From positions 434,001 to 498,000 of the forward strand of contig NW_026731578.1 in NCBI RefSeq assembly GCF_028476545.1: a DNA stretch of 64,000 nucleotides, given 5' to 3'. The notes under the pieces are model-generated. The model made no database searches and was not told the DNA's origin. It saw nothing but the letters and a program-made list of their open reading frames with translations. Position numbers and translations under genes: made by a program. Shown here piece by piece: positions 39,600 to 51,829 of the stretch. This stretch comes from Physella acuta. Lineage: Eukaryota > Mollusca > Gastropoda > Physidae. Positions within the stretch are counted from its first letter, which is position 1. Each line of letters starts with the position of its first letter.

Positions 39600-39900
39600 A
39601 GTAAAGTATTGTGTAAAGAGAGAGTAACTAAGTAAGGGCGGCTGGGCATAGTGCTCACCACAATATCCATTCAAATTCCGAGGTCACAGAAACAGGTGAA
39701 CTCTACTTCACTTACCCCATGGACAGTCAGGTTATCAAAGGGCACTTTGAACATTGTCATTGTTTTGTAGTCGAGAGAATGTCGGGTATAGGTATACATC
39801 CAAACACGTGGAATATATACGACGCTTGATGTGGTAAATGATCTAGCGCACGACCACATGACCTAAAGGTTGGGAGTTCAAATCCTTGTTTGGGTTTCTG
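39600..39900 (+). mobile_element. SINE-related fragments
   Basis: The segment 39610-39715 (GGCTGGGCATAGTGCTCAC, then AACTCTACTTCACTT) matches the tail of the SINE at 55.3 kb. A tRNA-like piece with an A-box-like start and a B-box-like GGGAGTTCAAATCC follows at 39830-39890. The order suggests two truncated copies. Confidence 0.5.
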
Positions 39901-39944
39901 TTTGCGAGAAAAATCTAAGACGTCCGTAATGTGGAACAAACATC

Positions 39945-40140
39945 TTGTGATGGCATAAACAAAATTTAACATCTTGTGATGGCATAAACAAAATTTAACA
40001 TCTTGTGATGACATAAACAAAATTTAACATCTTGTGATGACATAAACAAAATTTAACATCTTGTGATGACATAAACAAAATTTAACATCTTGTGATGACA
40101 TAAACAAAATTTAACATCTTATGATGACATAAACAAAATT
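39945..40140. repeat. 29-bp minisatellite, about 7 copies
   Basis: Near-perfect units containing ACATCTTGTGATGACATAAA followed by CAAAATTTA. Confidence 0.95.
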
Positions 40141-40319
40141 TTCCAACGGAACTCTTGCAGCAGAAGGTTCCATGGAGTTAAACGTCCACGAACCAGTGTC
40201 TTGGATTAATTAATGAACCGGTTATATTCAATTAATGGCAGTAGAATTCGGCAAACATAATTTTATTACAGAGACAGAAATTCTTCCGGACTCCCTCTCT
40301 CGGGTGAGGGTTCCCAGAA

Positions 40320-40715
40320 AGAACCGCAACGAAAAAAAGCGCAACGGAAAAAAGCGCAAAACAAAAAGCGCAACGGAAAAAAAGCGCAAACGGAAAAAAG
40401 CGCAAAGAGAAAAAGCGCAAACGGAAAAAAGCGCAAAGAGAAAAAAGCGCAAACAGAAAAAAGCGCAAACAGAAAAAAGCGCACACAGAAAAAAGCGCAA
40501 AGAGAAAAAAGCGCAAACGGAAAAAAGCGCAAACAGAAAAAAGCGCAAACGGAAAAAAGAGCAAAAAGAAAAAAGCGCACACAGAAAAAAGCGCAAACGG
40601 AAAAAAGCGCAAACGGAAAAAAGCGCAAAAAGAAAAAAGCGCACACAGAAAAAGCGCAAACGGAAAAAAGCGCAAACTGAAAAAAGCGCAAATAGAAAAA
40701 ACAACGAAAAATGTG
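40320..40715. repeat. 15-16-bp purine-rich minisatellite
   Basis: About 25 units of GCGCAAACGGAAAAAA and close variants (AAAGAG, ACACAG). The plus strand is almost pure A/G/C and the minus strand is open in three frames, giving Phe/Leu/Cys-rich translations that mimic a membrane protein. This is composition, not a gene. Confidence 0.94.
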
Positions 40716-42613
40716 CAAAAGAGAAATTTAGCACAAAGACCTATATGGACTAGCTGACACATTTATACATTACTGTTAGGGCTGCTGTGAGAGTGTCGTG
40801 TTTGATTACGTGATCTACTACCATTTGAAAGCATACCACTACCATGTGCATTTCCATTACCACGATACAGGCGATAATCGCTTAACACAATGCCTATTAT
40901 TTTCTTGGTCAATAATTATTCAACTACTATTCTCGTATAAATAAACATCAAAATATCATTGATATCGACATTACATGAAGTATCTCTCAATTATGTATTT
41001 AATATTATCATGACGCACCTACCTACGCACCTTCCCACCTACCCATTTACCCACCTACCCACTTACCCACCTACCCACTTACCCACCTACCCGCCTACCC
41101 ACCTACCCACCTAAAAAGTATCGACGAAGTTCGTTAGTTTCGTAAATTGCACTAGACATATTTTTTTAAATGAAAATTCATTGACATCATTGACATATTA
41201 TGTTACATATATGTTATATTTTGCGACAACCTTAATTAGTGCGTTGGGCTAGTGTGAACACTCACTTCGAACTAACTCAATTACATGCTATTTATTTCTT
41301 TTAACTTTTGTCTTTAAGAAGTACCTGATGATTTTTTTTCTGATGCCTTAAACCTTAGTCTATATATAAACAATTGTACATTTACATTGCCCCTCCCCTC
41401 TATTGTTTAGTTACACTTTTTTACAACCCCCATTATATATGTCAACATCTATTCAAAACTAACACTTTTTACAACCCCCACTACAAGACTTAGTGTCAAC
41501 ATCTATTCACAATTGTAACACTACTAGTCGTTGGTATCCGTTACATGTGAATTATAGGTCATTATATTTTTAATGGTATACATTGTTTAGAAGAATATTT
41601 TATAAAATAGTTATTGGTCAAAACGCAATGTACTTTACTACAGAATTAACGATATTAGTGACAAAGCAAAGAGATAACTAAATAGCTAAAAGTCCGACAC
41701 ATTTAAAATAACATAGGCTACTAATACCTATTAGAAAAAATAAAACCAAATTATATACATAATTAGTCAACATAACACCATATTAAATGTACACATTGAT
41801 TAAAAGACTTAAATGACTCCGTTAAAAACCCGGCTTTTCAATGGTATTTATGTTGTTTTTTAAAGTAATTTGTATCAGTTTTGGCCGAGGAAATTGTATA
41901 AATTTCACAAATTACGTCTCGATAAGTAAATCTATAGATCTAAATCAAATTTTAATGAAATAGTCATTTCTTCGTATTCTAAAATTGGAAGATGACGCCA
42001 TTGGTTTTGTGTACTTTCCGTACTTCAAACATATGACATGTAACGTCTTCGGTTTCGGCGTTCTTGCCCCAAATATAAACACTTTTCCGGTTGCATAATC
42101 AAAACTGTTTTTCAACATCCGAATATGCCTTTATTTTGTATTTTTCTTCTTTAAATAAAATTGTGTTTATACATTTAAAACATCTAACATATTATTTTCA
42201 AAAAAATTCCGTATCAAGTTCTCCATAAATCGCTGAAGATTCTGATGTGATGGTTTGCGAAAATATTTTGCGGAAAGAGAGAGAGAGAAGTGCTCACATG
42301 GGCTTTTATATAATCGGATCTTACAACCCCCACTATATGACATCTATTCACAACTCACAAATAGCAACCAATAAGGTGACGATTGTTGAAAGACTTGTTT
42401 AGATTCTCGGTCACCCGTATAAATAGGTACGATAACCGAATTTGCAATGCTATTTAAGGCAAGTAGGTCGTAAAATCCCCGCATCGCTTTAAAACAAAAC
42501 AGAAATAGAACAAAGGATTCCCAAATATTTAGATATTTAAAAAGCCTACGTAAATTTCTTAAACCCCGTATTTTTTAAATTTATGACTAAACCACCCACA
42601 ACTATAAATAGAG
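40716..42613. other. AT-rich non-coding stretch
   Basis: No gene is recognised. A (CCTACCCACTTA)n-type repeat spans 41025-41115, and a two-copy segment with CTTTTTACAACCCCCA lies near 41415-41520, with a third related piece near 42320. Confidence 0.5.
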
Positions 42614-43880
42614 CAAGGGTTCCCAAAATTGTGGGCCTCGACCCCCAAAGGATTTCTAAGGGAGCGGGGGGGGGGGGGGGGGTCGCCTACTAGTACAGTA
42701 ATTATTTTTTTAACTCGGCTTTCCTAACTGGACTAACCATGGAGTAGAGAAGCCACAACGTATATTGGGCAGAGGTTCTACTAAGTCTATGCAAACTTTA
42801 AAACTCTAACGTCACTTAACAAGAGAAAGCATCCATTAGACACTAACACGGATTTGGAATATTTCGTCGGCATGAAACTTGGCAGATGGCGGGAATTTGA
42901 TCGAACATCAGACACAACAGCTTTAGTGAAAGTCGCAGAGCGCCAAAAACAAAAACCTGGAACAGTTTGTGAAAACTCTTCAAACCCTGCTTGATGAAGA
43001 TGGTGAAATTAATTGTTGGGGATTCCAGTAAAGATAAAACAAATATCTGTCAAATTATACCATTCAGTTGGGTGGTTCAGGAATTCCGTATACTTTAAGG
43101 AGCAGATTTAAGAAGAAATCATGGTATTATCATTGTTTTCTTTTGAGGTTGTAAGCTCATATTCTCGGGTTGTCGTGAAATATATTTATTTAGATGACAT
43201 CATAGAGTAGTTTCGATTTTCTAGTGGACTTAAAAAGGATTTTAAAAAATTAAATATTTTGGAGATAATAAATACGTTTTTTTTTTTTTTTAGATTCTGT
43301 GAATAAAGTATAAAAACATCCGGGGCTTTGTATGGACGGTACACCATCATGGGCCCCCAGAAAAACTATTTAAAACATGCTAACACTGGATTATCTTTCG
43401 GTCTCCTTTAAAATTGTTCCGACTCCAGTGGGCCCTACTTCATTCGCTTATAAAACTTACAACGGCTCTGCATCTTTTTCTCGCCCTCTGTTGAAAGACG
43501 TGTATGTAGCCACGGATCCTATAGGAGAGGTTTCTCTTTTCCACACAGCAGTACGCTGGTTGTCAAAAAACAAGTTGTGAACCTTGTTTTTTAATAGAGA
43601 TGAAATCAAATTGTTCCTAAGTACCATTCACACTTAAATTTTATGATGATTGTCTCTTGTGTTTTAGACCATTTGTTTAAAAAAAAAACTTATGGTGAAT
43701 GACAGAAAGTTACTGTTTAAAAAAAATTCACCCGCGTATTTTGAAGCAGGTTGCTGACGTGATACATACATTATTGTTATTAATTAATTAGTAAACATAT
43801 TTTTTTATTCTAAAAATCATTGTATGTCTTTTTTCAATTGTATTGGGTCGCGGGTAACTTGGCCATCATAAAACGGTATA
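42614..43880 (+). mobile_element. Decayed ZBED-like hAT transposon
   Basis: It starts CAAGGGTTCCCAAAATTGTG followed by CTCGACCCCC, and a GGGTCGCGGG string near 43850 resembles the opposite end, as in ZBED/hAT copies of other animals. Plus-strand readings show pieces of the transposase: RKHPLD near 42825 (end of a BED zinc finger) and LFHTAVRWLSK near 43540, the typical 'HTxVRWLSRG' block. Multiple stops and frame changes separate them, so the copy is dead. A poly-G run sits near 42665. Confidence 0.72.
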
Positions 43881-43923
43881 GCCACTATAGCCACTTGAAA
43901 CAGTAGGGTAGGCCCCTAACCTC

Positions 43924-43931
43924 TATAAATA
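43924..43931 (+). promoter_or_regulatory. TATA box candidate for the first vWA gene
   Basis: TATAAATA with a reversed CCAAT motif (GATTGG) some 20 bp downstream. It lies about 360 bp before the start codon. A second TATTAAAAG at 43961 is an alternative. Confidence 0.45.
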
Positions 43932-44291
43932 CAGCGACAATTCTGATTGGCTAGAAGGTTTATTAAAAGCCCCGCGAGCTAGTCAAGTGTAGAACGAGGC
44001 AAACACCAAACACTAGTCAGCTAGGTGATCAACTTCTACACTAGTTCAGTTGTTCGAATCGTGCGCAAACACTGCTGGTTCATACTGTTATTCAACTATA
44101 GACATTGCTACTGTTATACAACTATAGCCATTGCTACTGTTATACAGCTATAGACATTGGTATTTTTATACAACTCTAGACATTGGGACTTTTATACAAC
44201 TACTAAAATTTTACTGTCGTACATCTGTTGAGATCGTTACTGTTACACAACTTTGTCAGCTGTTGCCTAAGTTAAAATATTTTTTGAAGCC

Positions 44292-47200
44292 ATGCGGCTC
44301 TTACTTCACTTCATTTCATTGGTAAGTTTTTTTTTTATTTATCTTGTAAATATTTAATTATACGGATGTTTACTCGCTATTTTTAAAAAAATGTAATCAC
44401 TGATTATATTTAGTTGGTTTACAGCTGTATTACAACTGTGCTTGACATGCTGCTAACGAGTCCTGTGTGGTACAACAGCTGTTACAGCACGGCAATATTC
44501 AATATTAGTTTAGCTCCAGTGTAAACATACAAACATAGGTGTACATGGTATGAGATACAGGGGCGGGTTCAAGGGCAGGCTGCACCCCCCCCCCCTTTCC
44601 ATTTTAGGACCCCAGTAATTTCACTATCAAACAATAGCAAACATTCTCATATAATCAGCAAATATTAGCATATCGTCAGCATACATTAGCATTTAATCAG
44701 CATACGTTAGCAAACATTGGCATAACATCAACATATCCATTATTGGTTTGTGTTCATTCATTTAATCTCAGAGAATTTAGCGACTGCCGCAATAATCTGA
44801 CTGGAATATATTTTGTAATGGGGGGGGGGGGGGGAGATTTATAGATCGCTTAAATTCGGAGGACCTTTTTGAAAACTTTGAAGGGAAATTTTCGTGAAAT
44901 GTTCAGATAGGGAAAAAAATTTAAGTTTATCCTGCCGTTTGTTTGGTGGTGTTGTGTTTTGGTGCTAATTGCTAAGGTTGTGCTGGGTAGGTGTTGTATT
45001 GGTGCTTGGTTGTTCTGGGTTGGTGTTGTATTAGCAAGGTCTGGGACTGACACTAATATAATGAATTTCTCCTTTCAGACGCTGCTATGTGCCAGCTCAC
45101 ACCAACAGTCTACCATTAGACCTGGTGAGTACATGCACGTCCTTGACGTCACCTGTTGCTGTTGTCTTGTGGGTTAAATTTCTTACCGCCTATTGTTGCT
45201 GTTGTCTTGTGAAGTTAAAAATGTTGTCTTGTGATGTTAAAACTTTTTGTCGCCTATTGTTACGTTGTCTTGTTATTTAAAAACTTCTTGTCGCCTATTG
45301 TTACGTTGTCTTGTGATGTTTAGCTAACTTTGGTGCTGTTGAAAACACCCTCGTGTCCTTTATAAAACAGGTGATAAACTTTTGAACCATAAAATCTGCT
45401 TGTGTGTAGCATGTGTTGTGTGTAGCATGTGTTGTGTGTAGTCAGTGTTGTGTGTAGTCAGTGTTGTGTGTAGTCTGTGTTGTGTGTAGCCTGTGTTGTG
45501 TGTAGCCTGTGTTTTGTGTAGCCTATTGTGTGTAGTCTGTGTTGTGTGTAGCCTGTGTTGTGTGTAGCCTGTGTTTTGTGTAGCCTATTGTGTGTAGCGT
45601 GTCCCACGTAGCACGTAGCCTGTCAGGCAATGAATATTGTCAGGCACATGTGTAGCTGTTTGATGTGACAAGAAACAAGAGTTGTGTGTAGCCTGTGTTG
45701 TGTGTAGCCTGTTGCGTGTAGCCTGTCACCTGTAGCGTGTAGCCTGTCAGGCAATGAATATAGTCAGGCTGTTTTATGTGACAAGAAACAAGAGTTGTGT
45801 GTAAAGGGCGTGGAGTGTGACGTAATCGGTGGATGGGGGAGGGTGGGGGTAAAAGTTTAAAAATCCTCTCCCACCACTAGACTGGGACGAAAGTTTTCAT
45901 TAAAATGTTTAAATAAGCGAGCCCGTGCTACATGTCTCAGGCTAGACAAACTGTGTGTGTGTGGGGGGGGGGGGGGAGGGGTGAACACGTGACACCATAC
46001 AACACCATGTGACAGGACTCCTGTGTGAAAGTTGTGTCAGCCAGCCATAGCTGTAGATATAATACACAGTGTTTCTTCCAGACTTTTTAACTCGGGGGGG
46101 GGGGGGGGGGCACTTTATATTTGGGGGGGGGGGGGGCGGTGAACAATTCCCGGTGGGGGGGGGGGGGGGGGCGGACGCTGGTAAAAATATGTTTTCTGTA
46201 TAAATTCCTTTATGTTGGGGGGGGGGCGTAGACTTTCTTCGGGGGAAGATGCCTGGAAGAAACGGATAGTATAACTGTTTTGAAAATTGAGTTAATATTG
46301 ACATAAATTTAAATGCGGTACGTACATCTGTAGTGTGTACATTTGTTCTTTGTACACATTGAAATTTTAAAATCCTCTACACAATAAAACGTTCAACATT
46401 TCCTGAAACCTGTATTACGTGTGTGGAACTACCCACTGTATCCTATAGCTTTGTGTGCCGTTTGTCCACATATGTTTGTTCAATTATTGCGAAGTTGTGT
46501 TAACATCTCGTGCCCCCCCCCCTCCCCAGAATGGCAGGGGAAGGCGGTGGACATCTTCTTCATGCTGGACGCCTCCTCCAGTGTGTGGGTGATAGACTTC
46601 TACTCACAGCGCCAGTTCGTAGCTGACCTCATCTCTGGTATGGACGTCAGCCCCACGGGCCCTGTCCGTGTGGGGGTGGGGGTGTACGTGGAGGGGCTGG
46701 AGATAGTGGTGCCAGTAAACAACAGCTTCACCAAACAGAAGGTGATAGATCTGACGCTCCAGGCGCCCTACACCATGGGAGACTCGTACATTTCCAGGTC
46801 AGTCAAATTTGTTTCGTCATTTGTTATCAAATTAACATGGTTTTATACAGTTTTATACACGAAGAATCGAAGTTTTAAAATGTGTAGATCTGACTCCAGA
46901 GAGAAGACACGAATGTATTTATAGAATAACATTTGGCTTTTGTGGGATTAATGCCATTAATACAAAAGAGATCACTTACTTGGTTATTTACTGGAGCGTG
47001 AAAGTGGTTTTGTTATGAGTGGTCAATAGACTAGAGAAGTGACCTTTCGTGCGGTCAGGCCAAGTGACCTTCCCTTAGGTCAGGCCAAGTGACCTCTCCT
47101 TAGGTCAGTGTATGACCTCTGTTTCTCTCACCTGTCTCCACAGAGCCATGAAAGGTCTGCGAGAAAAAGGTTTACCTCTGGCCATCAGACGACCAAACGT

Positions 47201-50200
47201 ACCTGCCATAGGTGTGCTCATCACTGACGGATCATCCAGGTAAGTTGTGTTTGATTACAGGTGTTTTGTGTGCGTGTGTGGGGGGGGGGGGGGTGAGCTC
47301 CGTCCAGGTGAGGTCATAAGGTGCAGACTTGGTGCAGTCTTCAGGTGACGCACTAAAGTGCAGACTAGGTCTTGTCCTAGATTGACGCACATAATGAAGT
47401 AACTTACCCGTGTGATAAACTAAAATTATCGTGACATTAATAATTAATTTTTTCTCGCTCTCTAATTAGGTCAGTCCCGTAATTATTTATACACCCACTA
47501 TAATTAAATATACACCTTCTGTAATTAACTTTCCACATATTACTATAATTATTTATACACCCAATCTGGCTATTTAATCTTGCTGCTATGGCTTATGGCC
47601 ATGTCAAGTAAACTTAACCCAAACCATTCCTATATCAGGAGCAGGTAACCCTCGTAAAGTTCATCTCCGGCAGACGTTAAGGTGTGTCATGTTACAGATC
47701 GACACCTCAGTACCCCACCCCCACCCCACCCGGATATAAAATATTTCCGTCATACAGAGGCCTACCACGGGTCACCCTCTCGAAACTTGAAAGCCAAATT
47801 CAAACGACGCAGTGTGCGGACGTCCTGCCCACTTGAGATCCCCGGATGTGATTTGGTGTTAATCACGGGCACGCGCAAGCCTGTGGGGGCTTGATTGGCG
47901 CGTGCTGGATGTCCGCTTTGTAGGGAGGACGTGAGCAGTGGACCATGTAGGGTCACGTGACTCACATCCTTGTTGGTAGCTTGCCTTAAATGACGTCCCA
48001 CCCCTACCCCATCTCACCAGGATGGATATCTCTTGGTGATTCGATACCTCCAATTATCTTCGTTTGTCCAGGATCGATATTTCTTGGTGATTCGATACCT
48101 CCAACTATCTTCATGTTTGTCCAGGATCGATATCTCTTGGTGATTCGATACCTCCAACTATCTTCATGTTTGTCCAGGATCGATATCTCTTGGTGATTCG
48201 ATACCTCCAGCTATCTTCATGTTTGTCCATGATGGGTATCTCTTGGTGATTCGATACCCCCTACTATCGTCATGTTTGTCCAGGATCGATATCTCTTGGT
48301 GATTCGATACCTCCAGCTATCGCCATGTTTGAAGTGAGGTCTATATTTAGCTGTCCACAAGTCAGCCTGATGATGTTTAGAAGCTTCAAGTTGTATCTGT
48401 CTCTTGCAGATGTGTAGATACCATCAGCTGATGTTAGATAATATTTAAGTGGCTTCTGGTTGTAAGAGGCGGGGGGAGTTAGCTAGTGTGTGGTGCGTCC
48501 TAAACGTCCCGAATTCAAACATTGGGACAGCAACCCATCTAGGAGAGATAACTCTAAAATCAAGCAACTGCTGCCTTGCAGATTTTTCGTGAAAGGACAT
48601 AGGCTACGGAAGCAAATCCAGAAACAAAATTAGACCCGTTTTGTGCATACCTTGATAGACACTATACTTAATTGTGTTAAAGGAAATCCCTTCCAATATT
48701 ACAGTTTTGAACGAAGACAAAGGAAGTGTCCCACCTGCCATGCTTGTCAGATGTCACATGTCAACTTTTCTCTTGCCCCCCCCCCCCAGACTGCGCCAGC
48801 TGACCGTGTCAAATGTCACATGTCAAATGACACCTTTTCTCTTGTCTCCACCCCCCCCCCCAGACAGCGCTAGCTGACAGTGTCAGATGTCAAATGTCAC
48901 ATGCCACATGTCATATGTCACCTTTTCTCTTGTCCCCAGACAGCGCCAGTTGACCGTGTCAAATGTCACATGTCACATGTCATATTTTCCCTTGTCCCCA
49001 GACAGCTTCAGTTGACCGTGTCACATGTCAAATGTCACATGTCAAATGTCACATGTCATATGTCACCTTTTCTCTTGTCCACCCAGGCAGCGCCAGTTGA
49101 CCGCCGACTACACCAACCTCTGCCAGAAGGAGGGCATCTATATCGCCACCATCGGGGTGGGCGCCTACGCTGACCAGCGGGAGCTCAAGGACATGGCCAG
49201 CGATCCCAAGGCCGACTACTTCTACTACGTCGATGCCTTCAAGGATTTGGCCAGCATTAAGGACAAAGTCTCGGCCAACTTGGCCAAAGGTAGGCATGGC
49301 CAAATCTCTAGTCTATACAGACGGGGCCAAATCTCTATTCTATACAGACGTGGCCAAATATCTAGTCTATACGTATCTTAGCGCATCTCTGTAACCCCCC
49401 TCCCCTCCCACTTTATTTTGAAATGATGTTTCGATTTTTTAATATTTCAATTATCCAACTGTTATTTCATCAACCCTATTTAACATTGACGTCACAATGG
49501 TCTTGTTTTATTTTACAGCCGAACCACTTCTATCCGACAGTTCAAGTAAGTAAATGTTTCCATATTACTTATTTTCCATTATCAATACATGTAACACATA
49601 CACATACACACACGTGCACATAGGTACACACACATACACAAGATTGATATTTTTGTCATCACTTCATCCTTTTCATTCGATGCCCCTGCTACAAAATCTA
49701 GCTGTACTCTACTTCCCCTGCTAAAGTCTAGCTGCACTCTACTTCCCCTGCTAAAGTCTAGCTGCACTCTACTTCCCCTGCTAAAGTCTAGCTGTACTCT
49801 ACTCCCCCTGCTACAAAGTCTAGCTGCACTCTACTTCCCCTGCTACAAGGTCTAGCTGTACTCTACTCCCCCTGCTACAAAGTCTAGCTGTACTTTACTT
49901 CTGCCTGCTACAAGGTCTAGCTGTACTCTACTTCCCCTGCTACAAAGTCTAGCTGTACTCTACTTCCCCTGCTACAAAGTCTAGCTGTACTCTACTCCCC
50001 CTGCTACAAAGTCTAGCTGTCCTCTACTCCCCCTGCTACAAAGTCTAGCTATCCTCTACTCCCCCTGCTACAAAGTCTAGCTGCCCTCTACTCCCCCTGC
50101 TACAAAGTCTATATGCCCTCTACTTCCCCTGCTACAATGCTGTTCTCTACCCCACAGAATGCGGCAACACCAATGACACTGACACCGTATTCGTGTATGA

Positions 50201-51470
50201 CAAAACCAGTCTTGGCGACGAGGGGATGAAAAACGTCCGCCATTTTTTGAAAGAGTTTATCAATGACCTGAGCATGAACTCGGGCAAAGCTCGGGTGGGG
50301 ATCGTGTCCAAAACTTGTCACCAGGGGGACATCAAGCTTTCACAGGTAGGTTGGTTACTCTTTTGTGGGGCGGGGGGGGGGGGGGGGGACTTTCAGTGTT
50401 GGATACACTTTTGGTGTGTGGGGGGGGGGGACTTTCAATATTTGGTGTGGGGGGGGGGGGGGGGACTTTCAATGTTACCAACACTTTTGGTGTGGGGTCT
50501 GTGGTCACCAACTAACGATATTTAGTCACTTTTTTTTGTTGGGGGGGGGGGGGGGGATATAAGAATCGATGCCAAAGTGTACCTCGTCCTTGCACCAACA
50601 AATTTCTGTCAATACATGTGTTTGTAATGAAGACGAAACCTAAATTTAAAAATTTTTTCACCTTGAATAGAACACCACCAAACATACTAAAATTCAACAC
50701 TGTTAGGTCTATGTTTATTCTCGTGTCACGAGTGACCATATTGATGAATGCTAGTTTCTGTCTACCAGTACCTTAAAAGTGAACAGTTGATCCAAGGTTT
50801 GGAGGACGACAGCGGCCCAGGTATAACTGACCTGGTCAAGCAGGCCATGAGGTATTCCTATAAGGAGGAGTTTGGTGGGCGGAGCTACGCCCTAAAGAGG
50901 GTCGTCGTCATAATGACAAAAAACATAACAGCGAGGGCCGACATTATCATGGAGCTGCTCAAGGCCAAGTTTCTCAAATACCAGGTACTGAAACTTGTCA
51001 TTTTTATATCGTTGGTCAAATACCCGGTACTGAAACTTGTCATTTTTATCGTTGGTCAAATACTTAGTATCGAAAACTTGTCACTTTTGTTATATCCTCG
51101 GTTTTAGTTTACTGTTTGTGTTGGCCTTGACCTGTGACCTTCCATCCCCAGGTTTTTATCATCTATATTGGAACGGACTACGACAAAGAGTTTTTGAACA
51201 AACTTGCTACTAGTTTGGATCACGTGTTGTACACGTCATCAAGCAGTGGCCTTGCTGAACTGCTCACACCGTTTAAAAACATTTTCTGCACAGGTAACTT
51301 CCGGTTTCGTTTTGTTACCAATAAAAGACGCTAGAGATTTGAAAGTGTTTGTTTGAAAATGTTTAAATAATTAGACTAATTACATTCAAGTTGAGCATCA
51401 AAACACTAAGTATTGCTTAGATATTTTTTTCAACATTTTAATTTGTTGTTGTTTTGTTTAAGGAATCTAA
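44292..51470 (+). CDS. Secreted protein with two vWA domains, complete, 10 exons
   Basis: I recognise the family (extracellular von Willebrand factor A proteins, as in matrilin- or collagen VI-like molluscan genes) but not an ortholog. Exons are 44292-44321, 45079-45124, 46530-46797, 47144-47239, 49087-49289, 49519-49545, 50158-50345, 50769-50984, 51152-51293 and 51463-51470, all GT..AG with consistent phases 0,1,2,2,1,1,0,0,1. The product has 407 residues. Residues 1-17 form a signal peptide (MRLLLHFISL continuing into a second exon). Domain 1 (about 31-212) has an intact metal site start, DASSS at 39-43, and TDG at 142-144. Domain 2 (about 233-400) opens FVYDKTS, so the DxSxS metal site is lost. 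A 27-bp exon links the domains. Beyond them there is only FCTGI and the stop. Such proteins usually bind matrix or cell-surface ligands; the ligand here is unknown. A paralog follows downstream. Confidence 0.88.
45395..45790. repeat. Degenerate TGTGTAGCCTGTGT repeat in intron 2 of the first vWA gene
   Basis: Words of TGTGTAGC/CTGTGTTG recur irregularly. A longer block containing GTCAGGCAATGAATAT is present twice (about 45623 and 45746). Intron 1 has a similar TTGGTGTTGTATT repeat near 44945-45040. Confidence 0.8.
46067..46265 (+). mobile_element. hAT-like MITE, poly-G family, copy 3
   Basis: It begins CAGTGTTTCTTCCAGACTTT and ends GCCTGGAAGAAAC, with three to four long G runs between. It lies in intron 2 of the first vWA gene. 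A target duplication is not convincing. Confidence 0.78.
48010..48335. repeat. 53-bp minisatellite, 6 copies
   Basis: Units contain GATCGATATCTCTTGGTGAT, ATACCTCC and CATGTTTGTCCA. It lies in intron 4 of the first vWA gene. Confidence 0.93.
48470..48600 (+). mobile_element. Possible tRNA-derived SINE fragment
   Basis: It has a TAGCTAGTGTGTGG A-box-like start, GAATTCAAAC in the B-box position, and a tail with CATCTAGGAGAGATAACTCT. It is not enough for a firm call. Confidence 0.35.
48720..49086. repeat. Tandem copies of an acceptor site and exon start
   Basis: Four imperfect units of about 62-86 bp precede exon 5 of the first vWA gene. Each has a CCCAG acceptor followed by an ACAGCGCCAGTTGACCG-like copy of the true exon start (GCAGCGCCAGTTGACCG at 49087) and then short GTCACAT words. 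Frames inside the copies hit stops, so these look like decoy sites. Confidence 0.85.
49690..50145. repeat. ~32-bp minisatellite in intron 6 of the first vWA gene
   Basis: About 14 units contain CTGCTACAAAGTCTAGCTGT and ACTCTACTCCCC. The last, degraded unit supplies the pyrimidine tract and acceptor of exon 7 at 50158. Confidence 0.92.
50350..50560. repeat. Poly-G-interrupted repeat just after the exon 7 donor
   Basis: Four G runs of 9-16 alternate with GACTTTCAATGTT and ACACTTTTGGTGTG words. Open frames here are glycine-rich artefacts. Confidence 0.85.
50975..51080. repeat. 42-bp tandem duplication of the exon 8 donor
   Basis: The exon end CAAATACCAG and intron start GTACTGAAACTTGTCATTTT recur after exactly 42 bp as CAAATACCCG-GTACTG (donor at 51027), then once more in decayed form. 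The 42 bp are open in frame and would add 14 residues. Confidence 0.85.
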
Positions 51471-51818
51471 AACTCTAAATGGAGAAAACAAAATGGCGTG
51501 CTAAGAAAACCATTTGCTACCAGCATCTTTACCAGGATAAAAATAGTTACAGACATGATCAAGCACGAGTTATGGCACCTGACTATCTATTGAGAACTAC
51601 TTCAGCAGACGGCGCATCTAGATGTTGATACAGGCAGGCGATTGTCAGTGTCTTACGTGGTTTAGTCACATTTTAGCGCCTGAGTGTTAGTTCACTGAAA
51701 ATATATTTATATTTGTAGATTTTGTATTATTGGTTTTATTTATATTATGGTTAATATTTATTTAAATCTTTTTGTTGTTTGCAAACTGTCGTAACATTCC
51801 AGCCTAATGACAATCACC

Positions 51819-51824
51819 AATAAA
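51819..51824 (+). terminator. Putative polyadenylation signal of the first vWA gene
   Basis: AATAAA about 350 bp after the stop codon at 51468-51470. Confidence 0.5.
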
Positions 51825-51829
51825 TTGAC

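Noticed and set aside
40228-40762. Cys/Phe-rich multi-pass membrane protein on the minus strand
   Set aside because: Three minus frames and one plus frame are open over the GCGCAAACGGAAAAAA array; the hydrophobicity is a composition effect.
41357-41525. Third Helitron (TCTATATATAAAC start, CTAG-T end)
   Set aside because: The start is not preceded by A and no hairpin precedes the end.
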